A DNA stretch of 64,000 nt, from assembly GCF_030209755.1 (NCBI RefSeq), contig NZ_JARVRH010000020.1, forward strand, positions 82,665 to 146,664, in the 5' to 3' direction. A model generated the notes under the pieces. That model worked only from the letters and a program-made list of their open reading frames with translations, searched no databases and was not told where the DNA came from. Source of the stretch: Arthrobacter sp. efr-133-TYG-118 (GTDB lineage: Bacteria; Actinomycetota; Actinomycetes; Actinomycetales; Micrococcaceae). Of this stretch, positions 58,955 to 64,000 are shown one piece after another. The position numbers and the translations under genes are program-made. How positions within the stretch are numbered: position 1 is the stretch's first letter; each line of letters starts with the position of its first letter.

Positions 58955-59839
58955 CTAGGGTGCCACCAGGTCCGTATTACCGTGGATGAGTTCGTGCGCG
59001 TGCGCGGCCGCGAGGGGCGCGGCAAGGCGATGAACCGCCTGGAACGTCTCGCGAACCGCCGGACCGCGCCAATCCTTCGGGAGGTATTCCAGCGGCAGGT
59101 TCGGGTCCCGGTACGGGAAGCGGCGCCACAGGGTCAGCATGGGGATGTAGTAGCGAAAAGCATCCCGGCGCAGCTGGGCCGTCGAGTTGGCCAGGGCGGC
59201 TCCGGGATCATGGCCTACCAGTCCGGCCCAAAGGTCTCCGGCCCCTTCGTAGAGATCCAGGAATTCGGCGAATTGCTCGTCGATGGCCTTCAGGTCCCAC
59301 CATTCGGCCACCTTCGGCCGCATGGGGCCCTCAAACAAGTAGTCGCCGCGGAAGAAGTCCACAAACTGAACAAGCCCGCGCGAGGCAAGCCGCTCACGGG
59401 CTTGTTCAAGTACCTGGGCCGGTGCGATCCATACCCCCGATGCCACGGACCCAAAACCGAGCCCGGAAAGCTCTGACCGCAGTTGGTGCCGGCGGTTCCG
59501 CATTGTTTCGGGGACGGAGAACACCGCGAGGACCCAGGATTCCAGCTGGGCGGAGCGATCGGCGGCGAAGATTCTCCGGTCGCCCTCGCGGAAAACATCC
59601 AGAACAGTGTCGGACAGTTCGTATTTGGCGACGCCGTCCTGGCGGACACTTTTGAGGACACCCTTGGCTTTGAGCCGCGAGACTGAGGAACGGACTCCCG
59701 GCGCATCGTAGCCGAGGTCGCCCAGCATGGAAATCAGCACGGAGACAGGGAGGGCGTCGCTCGAACTACGGCCGTAGAGCCCATACAGGGTGACGATCAG
59801 TTGCTGGTGGCGCACGGAGGGAGCGGGCACGTCCATCAT
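58955..59839 (-). CDS. paaX: PaaX-family transcriptional regulator
   Basis: 294 aa; ATG 59839 overlaps the thioesterase stop. N-terminal winged helix (HQQLIVTLYGLYGRSSSDALPVSVLISMLGDLGYDAPGVRSSVSRLKAKGVLKSVRQDGVAKYELSD) and the characteristic C-terminal region RNRRHQLRSELSGLGFGSVASGVWIAPAQV and LPKDWRGPAVRETFQAVHRLA mark PaaX. PaaX proteins repress phenylacetyl-CoA or related aromatic genes and respond to aryl-CoA ligands. It is co-transcribed with a thioesterase and could govern the aromatic CoA cluster. Confidence 0.9.
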   Translation of the reverse strand: MMDVPAPSVRHQQLIVTLYGLYGRSSSDALPVSVLISMLGDLGYDAPGVRSSVSRLKAKGVLKSVRQDGVAKYELSDTVLDVFREGDRRIFAADRSAQLESWVLAVFSVPETMRNRRHQLRSELSGLGFGSVASGVWIAPAQVLEQARERLASRGLVQFVDFFRGDYLFEGPMRPKVAEWWDLKAIDEQFAEFLDLYEGAGDLWAGLVGHDPGAALANSTAQLRRDAFRYYIPMLTLWRRFPYRDPNLPLEYLPKDWRGPAVRETFQAVHRLAAPLAAAHAHELIHGNTDLVAP

Positions 59840-60288
59840 CGTTCAGAACCCCCGATCTTCGGGACTGTCGGTGCGGCCGCCTGCCGGATCCGTTCCGGCC
59901 ACGGCTGGGCTGAGGCTGAGCCCGCTGGCACGTGTGCTGTGGTCAATGTCCCATGTGCAGCCAGGCCGCCCGGCGAGTTTGGATGTGCGTGGCCATGGAC
60001 CTCGAACGCAAGGGTCATGGACGTACGGCCGACTTTTTGGATCTTCACGGTTGTCGTCACCCGTTGGCCAAACCACAGCTTGGCCGTGTAATTGACTACT
60101 TGCTGCACTCGCGGAGCACTCGGGAAGTACTCCGGAAGCGCCAGATTGCGGAAGAGCTCTGCCTCGGCAGCCTCGACCCAGCGCATGATCGCGGAGTTGT
60201 GTTGATGGCCCGACGCGTCAGTGTCCACCCATTCCACAGCCTTGTCGATGCTTGCCTGCATCTCTGGCTGTGCATCGCTGCCCTCCAT
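59836..60288 (-). CDS. 4HBT-type acyl-CoA thioesterase
   Basis: 150 aa from ATG 60288, with AAGGGGG upstream; the frame extends to 60456 but without a ribosome site or family match. Hot-dog fold features are VEWVDTDASGHQHNSAIMRWVEAAEAELFRNLALPEYF (the catalytic-Asp region of 4-hydroxybenzoyl-CoA thioesterases) and VNYTAKLWFGQRVTTTVKIQKVGRTSMTLAFEV. It hydrolyses aryl- or acyl-CoA esters, which suits a partner of PaaX in aromatic metabolism. Confidence 0.88.
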   Translation of the reverse strand: MEGSDAQPEMQASIDKAVEWVDTDASGHQHNSAIMRWVEAAEAELFRNLALPEYFPSAPRVQQVVNYTAKLWFGQRVTTTVKIQKVGRTSMTLAFEVHGHAHPNSPGGLAAHGTLTTAHVPAGSASAQPWPERIRQAAAPTVPKIGGSER

Positions 60289-60404
60289 GGTTCCCCCTTC
60301 GGCAACCCTGTATTTGCTCAGGCCGCCTTCAATTGTATACATCAAGTGACGGCCGTTCGGAACTCGATATGCCGAAGGAGGTGGCCCAGGACGGAACGAA
60401 TCAC

Positions 60405-60425
60405 GGAGGCATCCATATAGCCTCC
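60405..60425. promoter_or_regulatory. Small hairpin upstream of the thioesterase gene
   Basis: GGAGGC and GCCTCC pair around a 9-nt loop. It lies in the 225-bp gap 60289-60513, which otherwise shows a TGTATACA-type AT-rich segment near 60338-60345 that could be the promoter of the thioesterase-paaX unit. Confidence 0.4.
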
Positions 60426-60448
60426 TGAAACGGTGAGTTAGTCGCTCC

Positions 60449-60480
60449 CTATTCACATTTGTGGCATCAAAAGTGAATAG
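60449..60480. promoter_or_regulatory. Candidate PaaX operator palindrome
   Basis: CTATTCAC (60449-60456) and GTGAATAG (60473-60480) are perfect 8-bp inverted arms with a 16-bp spacer (ATTTGTGGCATCAAAA). It lies upstream of the thioesterase-paaX unit, and alternatively just beyond the 3' end of the helicase gene. Confidence 0.5.
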
Positions 60481-60513
60481 CGGCGGTCCTGGCCGTTCCT
60501 CAGGCGCGCATCC

Positions 60514-63500
60514 CTACTCCGCGAACAAGCCGGCCAGGTCCTCCGCTGTCAGGGCGCCACCAGTCAGGGCATCGCCTTCCATGACATCCGCGAACAGCTT
60601 CGACTTCCTCGTCTTGAGCGCCATCACCTTTTCCTCGATGGTGTCCTTGGCCACCAGCCGGTAGACCATCACGTTCCTCGCCTGCCCGATCCGGTGGGTG
60701 CGGTCCACGGCCTGCGCTTCAGAAGCCGGGTTCCACCATGGGTCCAGCAGGAAGACGTAGTCGGCCTCGGTGAGGTTCAGGCCGAAGCCGCCGGCCTTCA
60801 AGGAAATGAGGAACACGGGCGCTGCGCCGTTCTTGAATTCGCTCACGACGTCGGCCCGGTTCCGGGTGCTGCCGTCGAGGTAGCAATACTCGATGTCCTC
60901 CGCGTCGAGCCGCTCCCTGACCTTGCCCAGGAATCCCGTGAACTGGCTGAAAATGAGGGCCCTGTGCCCCTCCGCAACGAGGTCCTCCAACTGTTCGAAC
61001 AGCACATCGAGCTTGGACGAGCGCACTGCGGACAGGGACTCGTCCACCAGGGAGACATCCAGGCTCAGCTGCCGCAGCAGGGTGAGCGACTGGAAAATAG
61101 TGAAGCGGTTCTTATTGACGTCGTCGATGAGCCCAAGGATTTTCTGCCGCTCACGTTGCAGATGCGTCTGGTACACCTTCTGGTGCCGCGGGTTCAGCAC
61201 CACTTCCAGCACCTGCTCCTGCTTGGGCGGCAGGTCCTTGATGACTTGCTCCTTGGTGCGGCGCATCATCAGGGGGCGGACCCGACGGCGGAGCTTGGCG
61301 AGCTGGGCCTTGTCGCCGTTCTTTTCGACAGGCTTTTGGTAGTACTCAGCGAAGCGGCGCGGGCTGGAGAATAGCCCGGGTGCGACAATAGAGGTCAGCG
61401 CCCAGAACTCCATGAGGTTGTTTTCAAGTGGCGTTCCCGTGATGGCCAGCTTGAAGGATGCCGGGAGTTTCCGGGCGCACTGGTACGCCTTGGACTGGTG
61501 GTTCTTCACGAACTGGGCCTCGTCGAGCATCAGCCCGGCCCATTCCTTGGCCGCGTAGGCCTCGTAGTCGATCCGGAATAGCGCGTAGGAAGTGATGACG
61601 ACGTCGGTTCCGGCCATGGCTTCCTGCGGATCCGTGCCGCTCTTGGCGAAGGTCTCTCCGACGGTCTTTATGCTCAGGCCGGGCGCGAAGCGTTGGACCT
61701 CGGCGGCCCAGTTGCCCACGACGCTGGTAGGCGCGACCACCAAAAAGGGAGCGCTGCCGCCCGCGCCGTCCGCGGCGGATTCAGCCTTCTCCTTCGCCGC
61801 GCACATCAAAGCAATCGCCTGCACCGTCTTGCCGAGGCCCATGTCGTCGGCCAGGACGCCGCCCAGGCTGTGCCGGTAGAGGAAGCTCAACCAGTTGAAG
61901 CCCTCCAGCTGGTACGGACGGAGCTCGGCATCAAGCGAGCCCGGCAGCGGTAGCCCGGTCACGCCGTCGTCGAGCAAGCCGCCCACGGCCTCGCGCCATG
62001 CGGCCGCTTGCTCGTCCACAATCCCCAATTGCGCGAGCTCATCCCAGAGCCCGGCCTGGAAGCGGCTGATCTGCAGGGTGCCGTGCCGGTCGGGGTTGTC
62101 CTGCAAGGACCTGGCCTCGTCGATCAGCGCGCGGAGTTGGTGCAGTTCGGGCAGGTCCAGCGAGAAGTAGGCGCCGCTGGGCAGCAACATCCGGCTCTGG
62201 CCGGCCGCGAGGGCGGAGAACACCGCGGCGAAGGACACAGGTTCGCCCTCGAGCGTGATGACGATGCCGAGATCGAACCAGTCGCGGCTGTCGGTGGCCT
62301 TGGTCGAAATGGAGACGACGGGAGCCTCGGTGGCCTCGCGGTAGTCGGCGATCTCGCCCGAGGTGTCCACGACGACGTCGGGCAGCTCGCGGAGCCGGGG
62401 CAGTACCTCCTCGGTGAAGGCCAGGGTGTCCAGGCCGTCCAGCGCTACCGAGGCGGCCAGCCGTGGAGCCCCCCATCCTCCGCTCGAGGATTCGCCCAGC
62501 GCGGCAACCACATCCCACGGCCGGCCCAGGGACTCCAGGATCCGGGCTTCCTCGGCGTCGTCGCGGTAGCCGTGATCGTCCGGGTGCCGCCAGAGGGGCT
62601 GGGCCGTCACGAGCTTGCCGGCCTTGTAATGCCATTCCCAGTGCAGCCGCACCCGGTGGTCGGAACCGTAGTCCGCCAGCAGGGACAGCGTGGGCACGGC
62701 GAGGACAGGCAACTCCACTGAATGGTCCGCTGCCGTGACCCGGGTGGACTGCTTGAGTTTCGGATAGAACGCCGTGAGGAATCGCTCTTCGTCCTTCGCC
62801 GGGATCTGGAGCCGGGATGCGCCCATGACGAAATCGAGGAGTTCCTGCGACTCGCCGCCCTCCAACGGAGCCAGCGTGATGAGGTTCTCGGGTGCCGATA
62901 CGCCGGGCAAGTGCCCCTCGCCGGGACCGGTGAAGAACAAGCCATGCGCCGGGCGGCCGATCAAGCCCAAAGTGGCCGGATCAAGGGCCTCCCCGCCCAA
63001 GGTCACCGACGGCGCGAGCTGCAGTCCGTCGTCGGGCCGGCTAAGGTCGAGCCCGACGACGGCGGGCTCGGCAGCAATGCGGACCGGTTCGGCTCCGCCG
63101 GAGTGGATGAGCGCGACCCCTATCTTCCCGGCCTCAGCTATGAGGCTCCACAGGTTCTTTCCGGCGAATTCGTTGAGCAGCATCCACATGCTGGAAGTTA
63201 GCTGCCGGTAGTCAGCAGTGGAATGCGCGGCCAGGAAGTTCTGCATCCAGTCGATATGGGCTTCGTTGAACTCGCGCTTGTAGCCGAGATAGTTCAGGTT
63301 GGTCCAGGAAACATCGCCCCGGATCCACTTGCCCTTGGCGCCCATCATCACCGGGCGGGCCTTGAGCTGGCGCACGCTGCGCAGCGGATCCCGCCGGCCT
63401 GTGTAAGAGAAATGCGGGGCAGGTTCTTCCACCTCGAACGCCAGCGCCAAGGGGAGGCCCTGGCCTTGCGTTGCGGTTCCCGGAGTGGCGATGAGCTTGC

Positions 63501-63897
63501 TGAGTGCCTGCTCCCAGGCCGGCCGCTGCACGATTCCCCCAGGCTGGGCCGTCTGCCCGAACGCAGGCGCGCTCAGCAGCTGTGCCCGCACGGCAGGATG
63601 GTCTTCGGCGGCGAAGAGAAGGGCGGCCACATGTTTGCAGTCCTTGCGGACGGGGCAACTGCACACGCCTACGGTGCAGCTCCAGCCGCCGGGCTTGCGG
63701 ACCAGCTTGGCCGACGTCGAATACGCTGACGGGCCACTGCCCCTGACCTTGCCCATCATCAGACCCGTGGCGGAATCGAAAGTGATGCTGCTGACCCGGC
63801 TTCCCATGGCATAGGCGAGGCCGGCCGCCAGGGAGCGGTCGTTAATGGCGGGTGTCTGAATCGCCAGTTCCCAGGAGTCGTCAGAGCGGGAAGGCAT
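60514..63897 (-). CDS. SWIM zinc finger / SNF2-family helicase
   Basis: 1127 aa. N-terminal SWIM zinc finger GVCSCPVRKDCKHVAALLFA (CxC...CxH) near residue 80. A long SNF2-related N-terminal extension (to about 640) then the helicase core: GGVLADDMGLGKTVQAIALM (Walker A), GLMLDEAQFVKNHQSK (DEAQ box), GTPLENNLMEFWAL and, in the second lobe, LIFSQFTGFLGKV, GGFGLNLTEADYVFLLDPWWNPASEAQAVDRTHRIGQ. RapA/HepA-like remodeller that moves protein along DNA or nucleic acid complexes. Housekeeping role probable. Confidence 0.93.
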   Translation of the reverse strand: MPSRSDDSWELAIQTPAINDRSLAAGLAYAMGSRVSSITFDSATGLMMGKVRGSGPSAYSTSAKLVRKPGGWSCTVGVCSCPVRKDCKHVAALLFAAEDHPAVRAQLLSAPAFGQTAQPGGIVQRPAWEQALSKLIATPGTATQGQGLPLALAFEVEEPAPHFSYTGRRDPLRSVRQLKARPVMMGAKGKWIRGDVSWTNLNYLGYKREFNEAHIDWMQNFLAAHSTADYRQLTSSMWMLLNEFAGKNLWSLIAEAGKIGVALIHSGGAEPVRIAAEPAVVGLDLSRPDDGLQLAPSVTLGGEALDPATLGLIGRPAHGLFFTGPGEGHLPGVSAPENLITLAPLEGGESQELLDFVMGASRLQIPAKDEERFLTAFYPKLKQSTRVTAADHSVELPVLAVPTLSLLADYGSDHRVRLHWEWHYKAGKLVTAQPLWRHPDDHGYRDDAEEARILESLGRPWDVVAALGESSSGGWGAPRLAASVALDGLDTLAFTEEVLPRLRELPDVVVDTSGEIADYREATEAPVVSISTKATDSRDWFDLGIVITLEGEPVSFAAVFSALAAGQSRMLLPSGAYFSLDLPELHQLRALIDEARSLQDNPDRHGTLQISRFQAGLWDELAQLGIVDEQAAAWREAVGGLLDDGVTGLPLPGSLDAELRPYQLEGFNWLSFLYRHSLGGVLADDMGLGKTVQAIALMCAAKEKAESAADGAGGSAPFLVVAPTSVVGNWAAEVQRFAPGLSIKTVGETFAKSGTDPQEAMAGTDVVITSYALFRIDYEAYAAKEWAGLMLDEAQFVKNHQSKAYQCARKLPASFKLAITGTPLENNLMEFWALTSIVAPGLFSSPRRFAEYYQKPVEKNGDKAQLAKLRRRVRPLMMRRTKEQVIKDLPPKQEQVLEVVLNPRHQKVYQTHLQRERQKILGLIDDVNKNRFTIFQSLTLLRQLSLDVSLVDESLSAVRSSKLDVLFEQLEDLVAEGHRALIFSQFTGFLGKVRERLDAEDIEYCYLDGSTRNRADVVSEFKNGAAPVFLISLKAGGFGLNLTEADYVFLLDPWWNPASEAQAVDRTHRIGQARNVMVYRLVAKDTIEEKVMALKTRKSKLFADVMEGDALTGGALTAEDLAGLFAE

Positions 63898-63941
63898 TCG
63901 TTGGGACTACTTTCGGCAGGAGGCTATCTATGAATCCTAGT

Positions 63942-64000
63942 CCCCGCCACCTCCCTGACTTCGCTCCGCTCAGCCAGGGAACCCGGGCGGCGTGGGCCCA
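63942..64000. repeat. Dispersed intergenic repeat, copy C
   Basis: About 59 bp, CCCCGCCACCTCCC through to GGCGTGGGCCCA at the window edge, aligning with copies A (11949-12006) and B (13128-13185). It sits upstream of the SNF2 gene and may continue beyond the window. Confidence 0.6.

Overview
The window looks like a chromosomal segment of a high-GC actinobacterium, most likely Micrococcaceae (Arthrobacter, Paenarthrobacter or Pseudarthrobacter). The grounds are strong G/C third-position bias, frequent GTG starts and GTGA/ATGA stop-start overlaps, a dnaK-grpE-dnaJ-hspR operon with HAIR-like operators, an ECF sigma factor paired with a YCII protein, and family content typical of soil actinobacteria. 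No rRNA, tRNA, CRISPR array, integrase, transposase or phage packaging/capsid gene was seen.

Layout. 0-8.3 kb: start of a pabC-like gene, cardiolipin synthase, a MarR regulator divergent from an NDH-2-like flavoprotein, an NCS1 permease, and a PabB carrying an unusual N-terminal P-loop kinase-like domain, translationally coupled to a LMW tyrosine phosphatase. 8.4-13.1 kb: a nucleoside salvage operon (nucleoside hydrolase, MFS transporter, ribokinase) divergent from a LacI regulator, with two CG-centred operators. 13.2-20.3 kb: RhtB exporter, VapBC-like toxin-antitoxin pair, ECF sigma factor with YCII partner, methyltransferase, a truncated SnoaL-like ORF, a membrane protein and an AlaA-like aminotransferase.

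20.3-31.5 kb is the most interesting block: a compact contractile injection system (CIS) on the minus strand. It encodes cap/terminator, sheath, tube, a Pro/Ser/Thr-rich protein, LysM-type tube protein, VgrG-like spike, a Cys-rich small protein in the PAAR position, gp25, a baseplate J protein with a C-terminal BNR-repeat region, and a tail I protein. It ends with two single-pass membrane proteins, one with extracytoplasmic PASTA repeats. A MarR gene lies 17 bp upstream in the same direction and is divergent from an MMPL exporter across a 14-bp-arm palindrome. No AAA+ ATPase, tape measure, fibre or obvious toxin is present. The arrangement suggests a cell-tethered CIS.

34-42.3 kb: an NAD-dependent epimerase and TetR regulator around repeated palindromes, an MpaB-like protein, a DUF817 membrane protein, then the DnaK chaperone operon ending in HspR. 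42.3-51.5 kb: an aromatic acyl-CoA degradation cluster (FAH hydrolase, small cupin, TesB thioesterase, CoA ligase, fused flavin monooxygenase/old-yellow-enzyme reductase) divergent from RidA and an amino acid permease; salicylate or anthranilate is the likely substrate class. 51.5-58.8 kb: an RbsABC-type transporter with an aspartoacylase-family deacylase and an M20 amidohydrolase, next to a duplicated AsnC-type regulator; this looks like an uptake and hydrolysis pathway for an unidentified conjugated compound. 58.9-64 kb: PaaX coupled to a 4HBT-type thioesterase, and a SWIM/SNF2 helicase. A roughly 58-bp dispersed repeat occurs three times (11.95, 13.13 and 63.94 kb), and several long intergenic palindromes are present.
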